Of a stretch of DNA of 28,659 nucleotides, positions 1 through 7,955 are shown one piece after another; position 1 is the first letter of the stretch, and each line of letters begins with the position of its first letter. Position numbers and translations under genes: made by a program. The notes beneath the pieces are model-generated. The model searched no databases, had not been told where the DNA came from, and saw nothing but the letters and a program-made list of their open reading frames with translations. Source of the stretch: a virus; IMG/VR virus record IMGVR_UViG_3300042946_000895, positions 1 through 28,659 of that record. One strand, written 5' to 3'.

Positions 1-2
1 GG

Positions 3-50
3 GAAAAAGTGAGGGTGAAGGACTATGATGTACCCCCGCTAATTTTTTGA
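3..50 (+). CDS. possible 3' end of an upstream gene (partial)
   Basis: One frame is open from the window edge and ends at a TGA at 48-50, giving 15 residues that finish DYDVPPLIF. Only the tail would be visible, so nothing can be said about function. It lies just upstream of the terminase promoter and could equally be a chance open frame. Confidence 0.25.
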   Translation, partial: EKVRVKDYDVPPLIF

Positions 51-116
51 AATTTGACTTTGAGGTTTTGGTTCGGAATTTTATGCAACCGAAGGGAAGG
101 TTCTGCGTATTTGAAT

Positions 117-124
117 TATCTTTG
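117..124 (+). promoter_or_regulatory. Bacteroidetes -7 promoter element before terminase
   Basis: TATCTTTG matches the TAnnTTTG -7 consensus of Bacteroidetes sigma factors and sits inside the AATTATCTTTG string seen again at 13595. The start codon of the small terminase is 13 bases downstream, so the leader would be very short. No clear TTTG -33 box lies 17-23 bases upstream. Confidence 0.6.
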
Positions 125-137
125 ATTAATAAATAAA

Positions 138-644
138 ATGGCTATGAAAGAAAACGGTAAAATAGATAAGGAGGAGCAGAAGAAGCTGGAGAGTATTGAT
201 TGGGTTGCTCGTATCTGTGAGCATTACGCTACGGGTAATTACACCATTGTTAGTTGCTGTGGCAAGGAAGGTTTGAGTGAACGAGCCTTCCATAAGTACT
301 GTTCAAAGTACGCGGAGTGTGCAGAGCTATATAAAAACGCCAAGAAAGAGGCAACAAACGCATTTAAAACAGAACTGGTACATAAGGCTCAGTCGGCCTT
401 AGAAAAGGCCATAGAGGGCTATTATATTGAAGAAACAGAGAGTGTTGAGAGGTTCAATAAGATTGGTGATTCTGTTGGTCGGTCTGAGAGCAAGAAGAGG
501 AGCTTTGTTAAGCCTAATGTGACTGCTATCATCTTTGCGTTAAAGAACTGTGACCCAATGAGTTGGAACAATGAAGGCTTGCATGAAGCTGTTGCTGATG
601 AGCAGGTGTTTAAGATTGGCGACCAGGTGATTAAGTTTACTTAA
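138..644 (+). CDS. terS: terminase small subunit
   Basis: Predicted DNA-recognition subunit of the packaging motor, 168 residues. Residues about 20-70 look like a helix-turn-helix (ARICEHYATGNYTIVSCC then GLSERAFHKYCSKY). The C-terminal third holds PNVTAIIFALKNCDPMSW, a typical small-terminase signature (PNxTAIIFALxNrdPxxW). It is the first gene after a TAnnTTTG promoter and lies two small genes upstream of the large subunit, as expected. A second ATG two codons in could also be used. The length is normal for the family. Identification rests on the C-terminal signature and position. Confidence 0.8.
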   Translation: MAMKENGKIDKEEQKKLESIDWVARICEHYATGNYTIVSCCGKEGLSERAFHKYCSKYAECAELYKNAKKEATNAFKTELVHKAQSALEKAIEGYYIEETESVERFNKIGDSVGRSESKKRSFVKPNVTAIIFALKNCDPMSWNNEGLHEAVADEQVFKIGDQVIKFT

Positions 645-656
645 AACTAATTGCTT

Positions 657-872
657 ATGACTAAAGCGGAGTATACTGTTATTAAGCGTTATGCGAGTAA
701 TGTTATTGCCGAGCATGGTGGTTTGTTACAAGCATACGCTTATATAGAATATGTTTTGATGAAGATAGAAATGAGCATATTCCAAAATCATATAGTAGAT
801 AAGTTGATGGATGAGTATGAGTTCTTCTGTACTATTTTGGATGAGCTTGAGAGTAGGATTTATATGAATTGA
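657..872 (+). CDS. small hypothetical protein between terminase subunits
   Basis: I do not recognise this 71-residue protein. It is mostly helical and acidic, with MTKAEYTVIKRY at the start and DELESRIYMN at the end. An upstream TTG at 651 would add only two residues, so the ATG at 657 is the better start. It follows the small terminase by 12 bases and is separated from the next ATG by one base, so it is co-transcribed with the packaging genes. Confidence 0.6.
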   Translation: MTKAEYTVIKRYASNVIAEHGGLLQAYAYIEYVLMKIEMSIFQNHIVDKLMDEYEFFCTILDELESRIYMN

Positions 873-873
873 T

Positions 874-1149
874 ATGTGGGAGTTGCCAAAGTACATTAGG
901 GGTAGATTGAGTCTTAGTATACCTGAGATAGAGATGCTGATTGGTTCTCTTTGTAAGAGTCAGGATAATATTAGGATGGTTGATAGGTATATCCAAACCA
1001 GGCTTACTGATTACGAGATTAAGATGCGTGAAAATAGCGCACTTGACTCTGAGGTTGAGGATTATAGGGATTGGAAGGATGTTGAGGCGTACTTTGGCCT
1101 TCATAAATACTCATTTGAGAGGCAATACTTTAAAAAGCGTATATGGTAG
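874..1149 (+). CDS. hypothetical protein upstream of TerL
   Basis: A 91-residue protein with no family I recognise. It begins MWELPKYIRGRLSLSIPEIE and is rich in charged residues and aromatic pairs in its second half (DYRDWKDVEAYFGLHKYSF). The last seven bases overlap the start of the large terminase, implying translational coupling. Its place between terminase subunits suggests a packaging accessory or merely a small conserved spacer gene; the sequence does not decide this. Confidence 0.6.
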   Translation: MWELPKYIRGRLSLSIPEIEMLIGSLCKSQDNIRMVDRYIQTRLTDYEIKMRENSALDSEVEDYRDWKDVEAYFGLHKYSFERQYFKKRIW

Positions 1150-2417
1150 CATTTGAACCTTTTCCTAAGCAGAAGGAGTTTATTGAGGCGGCACTAAGTG
1201 GTGATTATAGCTACTTGATGTACGGAGGAGCAGCAGGCGGTGGAAAGACCTATGTTACAATGGCTATTGCTATTATGCTTGCTAAGTTTTATCCAGGCTC
1301 ACGTTCATTTGTGGTCAGGGAAAGTTTGCCTCGCCTTAAAAAGACATCTATTAAGAGCTTTTTTAAGCTGTGTCCAAAGAACTTTGTCAAGAAATACAAT
1401 CAGCAAGACAAGCTGGTGATATTTAAGAACGGAAGTGAACTGCAATTTATATCAGAGAACTTTCAAAATGACAAGGATTTGACGCAGTTCGATGGATTGG
1501 AAGGTAACTTTTTTTTCCTTGAAGAGGGTCAAGAGCTGCAAGAAAGAACATTTAACAAGGCTATTCTGCGCTGTGGTCGTAACATCATCACGCCAATGCC
1601 TCCAAAACTAATCTTTATTACTTGCAACCCAAGCCAAAATTGGACTAAGCAAAAGTTTTACAAGCCATATATAGAGAAGAATATGCCAGAAAAGCATTTT
1701 TATCTACCTGCTACGATGGCTGATAATACCTTGCTTCCTGAGGATTACATTGAGAGCTTGAATAACCTTGATGAAATCACACGGGCAATCTTTGTGGATG
1801 GCAATTGGGATGCGGTTGACGTGGATAGACCATTTGCCTATGCCTTTGATAAGAATAAAACAGTTAAGCCAAATATCAAGTACAATCCAAATGAAGACTT
1901 GTATTTGTCCTTTGACTTTAACGTAGACCCTATCACTTGCATATCTGCTCAGCACTATGGCGGCAAGATTAGGATTTTAAAGGAGTTCAGATTACGCAAC
2001 TCAGACATCTTTGCTCTTTGTGATGCTATCCAGGCGGAATATGGTAGCGTTCCATTTATTGTAACGGGTGATGCCTCAGGTGCAAATCGCTCAGCAATGA
2101 CAAAAGGAGCGATGAACTACTACATGATTATCAAAGAGCAGTTGCAAATCACACGCAGTTCTTTCCGTGTTCCATCTTTCAACCCATCTATCAAAAACTC
2201 ACGTGTTCTTTTAAACTCGCTCTTAGAAAAACACCCTGACTTTCAAATTGATGCAAGCTGTCAATTCTTGATTGCCGACCTTATGGCTGTGGAAAGTAAC
2301 GAAAGTGGCGCGATTGATAAGGCAAGAGATGCAACAAAAACTCACTTGCTTGACTGTTTCCGCTATTATTTGTGGTCATTTCATAGTAACTTTGTTAGAT
2401 ATTTAAAACAAGCATAA
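1143..2417 (+). CDS. terL: terminase large subunit (packaging ATPase/nuclease)
   Basis: The motor protein that cuts concatemeric DNA and pumps it into the prohead; 424 residues, normal for the family. The N-terminal ATPase carries a Walker A motif GGAAGGGKT at residues 28-36, a Walker B-like FFFLEE at 123-128 with the catalytic Glu, and a coupling-type ITCNPS motif near 159-164. The C-terminal RNase H-like nuclease shows acidic residues at D258/D262 (LSFDFNVDP), D310 (VTGDASG) and a late Asp in HLLDCFRYYLW near 404. It overlaps the previous gene by seven bases and is followed at once by a small basic ORF. Confidence 0.95.
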   Translation: MVAFEPFPKQKEFIEAALSGDYSYLMYGGAAGGGKTYVTMAIAIMLAKFYPGSRSFVVRESLPRLKKTSIKSFFKLCPKNFVKKYNQQDKLVIFKNGSELQFISENFQNDKDLTQFDGLEGNFFFLEEGQELQERTFNKAILRCGRNIITPMPPKLIFITCNPSQNWTKQKFYKPYIEKNMPEKHFYLPATMADNTLLPEDYIESLNNLDEITRAIFVDGNWDAVDVDRPFAYAFDKNKTVKPNIKYNPNEDLYLSFDFNVDPITCISAQHYGGKIRILKEFRLRNSDIFALCDAIQAEYGSVPFIVTGDASGANRSAMTKGAMNYYMIIKEQLQITRSSFRVPSFNPSIKNSRVLLNSLLEKHPDFQIDASCQFLIADLMAVESNESGAIDKARDATKTHLLDCFRYYLWSFHSNFVRYLKQA

Positions 2418-2418
2418 A

Positions 2419-2538
2419 ATGCCAAAGAAATTAGAGCGATGTGTTACAGATATCATCAAAACTGGCAAGAGTAAGTCATCAGCTTACGCTATTTGCACAG
2501 CATCACTAAATAAATCAAAGAAAAAAGGCAAAAAATGA
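2419..2538 (+). CDS. 39-residue basic small protein (KSSAYAICTASL motif)
   Basis: A short ORF starting one base after the TerL stop and ending in an ATGA overlap with the next gene, so it sits in a tight operon. It begins MPKKLERCVTDIIKTGKSK and contains SSAYAICTASL, then a Lys-rich tail. The pattern Cys, Val, Gly/Lys, then AYAICxASL recurs in short phage proteins as far as I recall, with no known function. Two cysteines at 8 and 26 could bind a metal only as part of an oligomer. Length and coupling support a real gene. Confidence 0.7.
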   Translation: MPKKLERCVTDIIKTGKSKSSAYAICTASLNKSKKKGKK

Positions 2539-3119
2539 AGTGGTTTAAGAGAAAACAACAACAAACAGAGAGCTTAAAGGTAGAATCTGTGGTAAAAACA
2601 GGTTCACAAATTCCTTTACGACCAGTTTTTACAGATTCAATCGGAAGAAATTGGTATGAGTTTCAGAGCGCAGTCACTATTCCTGCAAAAAGAGCGATTG
2701 CAGCAGAAGTTGCAACCAAATTTCAGGAAATGAATCTCACCAAGCAGAATTTGCTTGATTTGATGAAGAAGATGAAGGAACACGCAAACAGCGGAAAAAT
2801 CGTTGATTTGTTTGCTGTTCTAAATGAAATTGAATTTAGATTAAATTTTATTGGTGAAGAGGAGACTCTAATCAACCTTGCAGCTGCTTATTTTGTTTTA
2901 GAAGGCGAGGACGAGACTGACTTTAGTGAAGTAGATAGAGTTAAGAAAGTTGAGTATATCAAGCAGAACAGGGAGGCTTTCAATTTTTTTGTCCAAAGGG
3001 CGTTCGAGTTCACAATGAATTATTCACAAATGTCAGAGGTAGATATCCAAGAGTATTTGATGCAGAACGCCCAAAACGCGGAAAGAATAAAGAAATATTT
3101 GCTCACCAAGAGATATTGA
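2535..3119 (+). CDS. tail assembly chaperone (gpG-like)
   Basis: Predicted chaperone that coats the tape measure before tail-tube polymerisation. It is 194 residues, mostly helical and acidic, with MKWFKRKQQQ at the start. I do not recognise the fold from sequence alone. The call rests on position: it sits two genes before the tape measure and overlaps a short -1 frame ORF (3116-3334) that could be the T-type extension. A run of seven T in the correct register (2984-2990) lies in its 3' part, and the -1 frame is open from 2954 onward. It starts inside an ATGA overlap with the previous gene. Confidence 0.6.
   Translation: MKWFKRKQQQTESLKVESVVKTGSQIPLRPVFTDSIGRNWYEFQSAVTIPAKRAIAAEVATKFQEMNLTKQNLLDLMKKMKEHANSGKIVDLFAVLNEIEFRLNFIGEEETLINLAAAYFVLEGEDETDFSEVDRVKKVEYIKQNREAFNFFVQRAFEFTMNYSQMSEVDIQEYLMQNAQNAERIKKYLLTKRY
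2984..2990 (+). promoter_or_regulatory. candidate -1 ribosomal slippery heptamer (T7)
   Basis: Seven T residues read as T TTT TTT in the chaperone frame (codons for Phe-Phe), a formal X XXY YYZ heptamer. The -1 frame has its last upstream stop at 2951 and then stays open to 3332. A slip here would give a fusion of about 267 residues. A weaker alternative is the single A AAG codon step at 3089-3092, nearer the end of the first ORF. No stimulatory structure was identified. Confidence 0.4.
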
Positions 3120-3334
3120 ACTACATAGACGACATCAATCACATGAATCAGTTGATTTGTGATAACAAGGTGTCGGAGATGAAAGTGTTGGAATCTTTAA
3201 GCGTGGATGAGTACTATATGACTTTAAGTACTTATATTCGGATTGCAGAAGAAAGGGCTGAGGCGTATGAAAAAGGAGCATCAAGTGATAAGGGCGGCAA
3301 CAACAACGAAAAACGCAAATCACTAAGAAGTTAA
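3116..3334 (+). CDS. tail chaperone extension (gpT-like, -1 frame)
   Basis: Seventy-two codons counted from a TTG that overlaps the preceding TGA; the frame is open upstream as far as 2954. The conserved-looking part is acidic and helical (NYIDDINHMNQ, MKVLESLSVDEYYMTLSTY), ending in a basic Asn-rich tail. It lies four bases before the tape measure. In lambda-like phages this slot is filled by the frameshifted half of a G-GT chaperone pair, which is how I interpret it. Independent translation from the TTG by termination-reinitiation remains possible. Confidence 0.6.
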   Translation: MNYIDDINHMNQLICDNKVSEMKVLESLSVDEYYMTLSTYIRIAEERAEAYEKGASSDKGGNNNEKRKSLRS

Positions 3335-3338
3335 AAGC

Positions 3339-6300
3339 ATGGCAGTTAAGAATGTAGTCTTTGAAGTAACCGCAGATACCACGAGTGCCCAACAATCGTT
3401 GACTAAACTTATTGAGCAACTCGATAAGATAAAGCAATCTTCCAAACTCAGCATTACTGCGGGTATAACAAACTTAGATAAAGAAATTCAAACTTTATCC
3501 AATAAACTTGACAAAGTATCTAAAGACAATGCCAAAAGAAAGGATGATGAAGTAAAGAAAGTTACTGATACAGAGAATCAAAAAACAAAAGCTGTATCAA
3601 ATGCTTTAGATGAACAAAAAAAAGCATACGAAGCATTTGCTAAGTATAATGCTGATATTTTAAAGAAAGAAATAGCTGCTTTTAATGATGCTGAAAAGAA
3701 AAAACAGCAATTAGCCAAAGAAAGTCAAGCGGCATTAAATAAAAGCACAAAAGACGCAAAAGCCGCTGAAAAAGCACAAAAAACAGAAGCATTTAATCAA
3801 AGTCCATTTGGACAACTTAGTCAACAAGCTCAAGTAGCAACTGAAAAGGCAAGACAGCTTGGCGCACAACTTATTCTTTTAGAGCAAGCTGGCAAAAAGA
3901 ACACCGTTGAATACAATGCTTTAGCAAAAGAGTTTAAAAAAGTATCAGCAGATGCGCTTAAAGCAAGTGAGGCTTTAAATAAATTAAAGTTTAGCTCAAC
4001 TGTTCCTGGAGCAAGACAATCGCTAACGGGTCTTGCAGGTGCTATTAACTTCATATCGCAGTCGGTAGCTAACTCTTCAGGAAACTTTGTGCGTTTACGT
4101 AACATCATTGCACGTACTGGTGTTGCTCTTGGCGCAGTATCAATCGGTGCTTCACTACTTTCATTTGGACGAGCTGCAATCAATGCTGCTAAGGACTACG
4201 AAACATTGAGTGTTTCATTCGGTACATTGATAGGAAATGCTGTCCTTGCAGACCAAAAAATTAAAGAGCTTCGAAGATTTGCAGCTGAAACCCCATTCAC
4301 AGTTGATGATGTATTCCAAGCATCAAGAACACTTCTTGGATATGGAGTAACCGTTGGTGAACTTATCCCAACTATTAAAACACTTGGTGATGTTGCGGGT
4401 GGTGTTGGTGTTCCTCTTGAACGTATTGCGCTTGTCTTTGGTCAGGTACGCGCAGCAGGTCGTTTATATGGACAAGATTTGCTTCAGCTTGTTACAGCTG
4501 GTTTTAATCCGCTTAGTGAAATATCACGTACAACGGGAGAGTCTTTTGATTCGCTCAAGGAGAAGATGCGTAAGGGATTGATTACCTTTGAGGATGTACA
4601 AAACGCATTTAAGACAGCTACAAGCGAGGGTGGTAAGTTCTTTGGATTGACTAATGCTCTTGCTAATACCACTACTGGACAAGTTGCCCGTTTGAATGAA
4701 GAGTGGACTGAACTTTTGCGTCAAATCGGAGAAGGTTTGCTTCCTGCATTTAATGGACTCGTTAATTTTGGAAGAGCTTTACTTGAGTTCTTCAGAGAAC
4801 TTCCAAAGACAATCAAAGATAATGCAACTGTATTTACACTTTTAGCAACAGCAACTACCGCTTTAACAGCTGCTTATTTTGCTAACTCATTGAATTTAGT
4901 TAAAAATACGGGTGCTACTGTATTGAATACAGCGTCAAAAGTTGCAAATAGAATTGCAACCGCCTTACAAGCTGGACAAAATGTTATTGCAACACAAGGA
5001 ATTTCTGCTCAAACAATTGCACAAGCAGGTCTTACTACTGCAACAAGACTTGGAACATCAGCAGTTAATGCTTTTAAAGCGGCTTGGGCATCTAATCCTC
5101 TCGGATTGATTATCACAGCGTTAGCTACTGCTGCGGCTGCTTGGTATGCCTTTAGTGATGCGGTTGATACAACTACTGATAATTTTATTGATGCTGACGA
5201 GGCTTTTACCGAATTTGAGGTTAAAGCAAAAAAGGCGATTGATGAAGAGACTGCGGCAACAAAGAAGTTGTTTGATACAGCCAAAGATGGTAGCAAGTCT
5301 TTAAATGAAAGACAAAAAGCACTTGACCAAGTAAATGAAAAATACGAAACAAGTATCAAACTAATTGGTGACGAGAAGAAAGATTTAGTTGAGATTGAAA
5401 AAGGATGGTTAAATGTTCAAGATGCCATTAGAGCGGTTAATGAGGAAATTGTTTCAGGTGAAATAATGAGCAAGCTACGCACTCAAATTGCTGATGTGCA
5501 GATTGAACTCTTAAATTTAGCTGGTGAAGCTGGACTCAAAATACCAGTTTCATTAATAACATCAGATGAAGAGATTCAAAGTGGATATAAGCAAACAAGA
5601 GCGTTAATTGAAAAGCAATATGAAGAACTAAATAGATTAAAACCTGGTAATTTGGTTGTGGCTGAAGCGACTGCTTTAGGTGGTTTTGGCCCTGCTGCAA
5701 CAGCTGGTGTATTAGCTTTTAATCAAGCCATTACAAGTCAATTGAATGCAATTGAGCCTTTAAATGTTCAGCTTGATAAACTTATTGAATCACAAGGAAC
5801 TTTAGGTGCTTTTGCTCAACTTGCTTTGCCAAAAGGTGATGCTGTCGGAGTTCCTACTGTGGATGATGAAGAGGTTAAAAAAGCAGCAAGAAGACTGAAG
5901 GAGTATGAAGACCAGTATATTTCATTCCTTGACCGCATACGCAAGAACAACGAAGAACTTAGAAAGCAAGAGATTGAGTTTAACTTTGTTAATGCTGCGG
6001 ACTTTGAAGAGGAAGTTGTAAAACTAAAACAGCTTGATAGAATTAATGAAGAGACAGTAAATAGAGAGATTAATAGAGAGATTGATTCTGTGAGAAGACG
6101 AGAAATTTCAGAGCAGCAAAAGAATGTTTTAATACAGCAGCTTGAAATCATTCGTGGTCAAGAGCAAGAAAAGAGAGCCAAAGACTTAGAGAAAAGACTT
6201 TACGAGATTGAAAGAGAGGGTAATGTTGCAAGAAGAAAACTTGCTTATGAGCTTGGTGATGTGTATCAGTCATTAACCAATCAAAGACTTGATACTGAAC

Positions 6301-7955
6301 TTGCAGCTCTCGATAATCTAAGAGACCAAATTGATGAGTTCTATCAGGACATCTTTGATGATAATCCATTCTCTAAAGGCAGATTTATTACTGCACCAAG
6401 GATTGAGTTTGGTGGTACTGAGTTTCAGTTTGAGGATGCCCAAGCAGACTTGGATGATTTAAGAAAGACATTAAATGAGCTTAATGCGTTTAACATATCA
6501 GGGCAACTTGCTGACGATGATTTGCAACAAAGCAAGTTAGAGGCTATTGATGCTTTTAATGAAAAGTACAAAACATCTATTAAGCTAACCGCTAATGAAA
6601 CCGACCAGGTAGATGAACTTAGCAAGGCTTATGATGATTTGAGAAAATCAATACAAAGCGCAAACTCTGAGAGAAAAAAGCAAAACATCTTCCAATTTTC
6701 TCGCGGTGTGCAAGAGCGGGGTCAAGAAGACCCTTTTGTTACCGCAATTGAAGATGCACAGCGTAAATATTTATCTATTTTGAGCGAAAGAGAAAAACAA
6801 GAGATTAAAAAAAGAGAAGATAAAAGAAATGCTGATATTTCATTGTTAGACGAGGACTATGCTTTAAATGTAAAGGCTGTAAATGACGCAAAGAAACTAA
6901 GAGAAGATGCTTACTTTAAAGAAATAGGTTTGATAAAAAAATCTTCTGATTCTGAAGATGAAAAGTCAAGAAAAACAAGATTAGCAAATATTCAATATCA
7001 AATAGATATTGGCAATATTGAACAAGGATATGCTGATTTGCGTCTTGAGATTGAAAAAAATATTTCTGCCGAATCTGATAAAGGTATTAAGATTGCCAAA
7101 ATCAATGCAGAGGCAGAAAAAGACATCAATGATATACAAGAAGATTATTCTAACAAAAGACGTGATAGAAATAAAAAAGATGCCGATGCAATAGATGAAA
7201 ACAATAAGGCTCAACTTGCTGTAATCAAAGAAGAACGAGACGCGAGAATACAAGCTATTCAGGATATCACGTTAGCGTTCTTAGACTTTCAAAAAACATT
7301 TATTGATGGACAAGTTCAGCAAACAGAAGCTGCAATCTCTGCTCAGGAAAAAAGGGTTGAAGAAGCTCAGAGAATTGCGGATAAGGGAAATGTTGTTTTA
7401 TTGAAGGCAGAACAAGAAAGGCTTGATAGGCTTAATCGTCAAAGAGCAAACTTTGTTCGTCAGCAACAATCTCTTGCCGCTGTTGAGATTGCGGTAAATA
7501 GTGCTATTGCTATTTCTAAAGCGGCAGGTCAGCCAGGTACTCCGTTTACGATATTTGCAATACTTGCTGCAATGGCAGTTGGATTTGCACAAGCAAGAGC
7601 GCAAGCTAATGCAGCTGCTACATTCGCCAAGGGTGGTTACACGGGAGATGGTGGTAAATTCGAAGAGGCGGGTACAGTTCACAAAGGCGAGTTCGTTATC
7701 AATGCTGAAAAGACAAGACAATACAGACCACTTCTTGAGGCAATCCACACAGGAAGAAAGCCTGAGCTGGCAACAATGCTAAACGAAAGAGCTGTAATAA
7801 TAAACAACAAGTCTACTGACGAAAGACTTGAAAGAATCGAAAGAGCTATTGTTGGTCAGAAGGGATTAGAGCTTTCAATTGATGAGAATGGAATCAATGG
7901 TATTGTTTCCCGCATCAGCTACAAACAACAACGCATAAAAAATAGAACAAAATGA
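3339..7955 (+). CDS. tail tape measure protein
   Basis: Sets tail length and occupies the tail lumen; 1538 residues. By the usual 1.5 angstrom per residue this predicts a tail up to about 230 nm. Residues 290-470 form the conserved tape-measure domain (PFTVDDVFQASRTLLGYG, LYGQDLLQLVTAGFNPL). Hydrophobic segments lie near 490-520, 577-610 and 1395-1420, and a long Glu/Lys/Arg coiled coil covers about 860-1370. The C-terminus has the common FAKGGYTGDG and HKGEFVINAEKTRQ signature. It is the longest gene in the window, follows the chaperone pair, and overlaps the next gene as ATGA. Confidence 0.95.
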   Translation: MAVKNVVFEVTADTTSAQQSLTKLIEQLDKIKQSSKLSITAGITNLDKEIQTLSNKLDKVSKDNAKRKDDEVKKVTDTENQKTKAVSNALDEQKKAYEAFAKYNADILKKEIAAFNDAEKKKQQLAKESQAALNKSTKDAKAAEKAQKTEAFNQSPFGQLSQQAQVATEKARQLGAQLILLEQAGKKNTVEYNALAKEFKKVSADALKASEALNKLKFSSTVPGARQSLTGLAGAINFISQSVANSSGNFVRLRNIIARTGVALGAVSIGASLLSFGRAAINAAKDYETLSVSFGTLIGNAVLADQKIKELRRFAAETPFTVDDVFQASRTLLGYGVTVGELIPTIKTLGDVAGGVGVPLERIALVFGQVRAAGRLYGQDLLQLVTAGFNPLSEISRTTGESFDSLKEKMRKGLITFEDVQNAFKTATSEGGKFFGLTNALANTTTGQVARLNEEWTELLRQIGEGLLPAFNGLVNFGRALLEFFRELPKTIKDNATVFTLLATATTALTAAYFANSLNLVKNTGATVLNTASKVANRIATALQAGQNVIATQGISAQTIAQAGLTTATRLGTSAVNAFKAAWASNPLGLIITALATAAAAWYAFSDAVDTTTDNFIDADEAFTEFEVKAKKAIDEETAATKKLFDTAKDGSKSLNERQKALDQVNEKYETSIKLIGDEKKDLVEIEKGWLNVQDAIRAVNEEIVSGEIMSKLRTQIADVQIELLNLAGEAGLKIPVSLITSDEEIQSGYKQTRALIEKQYEELNRLKPGNLVVAEATALGGFGPAATAGVLAFNQAITSQLNAIEPLNVQLDKLIESQGTLGAFAQLALPKGDAVGVPTVDDEEVKKAARRLKEYEDQYISFLDRIRKNNEELRKQEIEFNFVNAADFEEEVVKLKQLDRINEETVNREINREIDSVRRREISEQQKNVLIQQLEIIRGQEQEKRAKDLEKRLYEIEREGNVARRKLAYELGDVYQSLTNQRLDTELAALDNLRDQIDEFYQDIFDDNPFSKGRFITAPRIEFGGTEFQFEDAQADLDDLRKTLNELNAFNISGQLADDDLQQSKLEAIDAFNEKYKTSIKLTANETDQVDELSKAYDDLRKSIQSANSERKKQNIFQFSRGVQERGQEDPFVTAIEDAQRKYLSILSEREKQEIKKREDKRNADISLLDEDYALNVKAVNDAKKLREDAYFKEIGLIKKSSDSEDEKSRKTRLANIQYQIDIGNIEQGYADLRLEIEKNISAESDKGIKIAKINAEAEKDINDIQEDYSNKRRDRNKKDADAIDENNKAQLAVIKEERDARIQAIQDITLAFLDFQKTFIDGQVQQTEAAISAQEKRVEEAQRIADKGNVVLLKAEQERLDRLNRQRANFVRQQQSLAAVEIAVNSAIAISKAAGQPGTPFTIFAILAAMAVGFAQARAQANAAATFAKGGYTGDGGKFEEAGTVHKGEFVINAEKTRQYRPLLEAIHTGRKPELATMLNERAVIINNKSTDERLERIERAIVGQKGLELSIDENGINGIVSRISYKQQRIKNRTK

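Noticed and set aside
3080-3086. GGAAAGA as a lambda-like slippery site
   Set aside because: The register is wrong: in the chaperone frame it reads GCG GAA AGA, so a G GGA AAG type slip is not available.
3830-7748. Several open frames of 60-117 codons antisense to the tape measure gene
   Set aside because: They are shadows of a strong, biased coding frame and have low-complexity Ser/Leu-rich translations without promoters.
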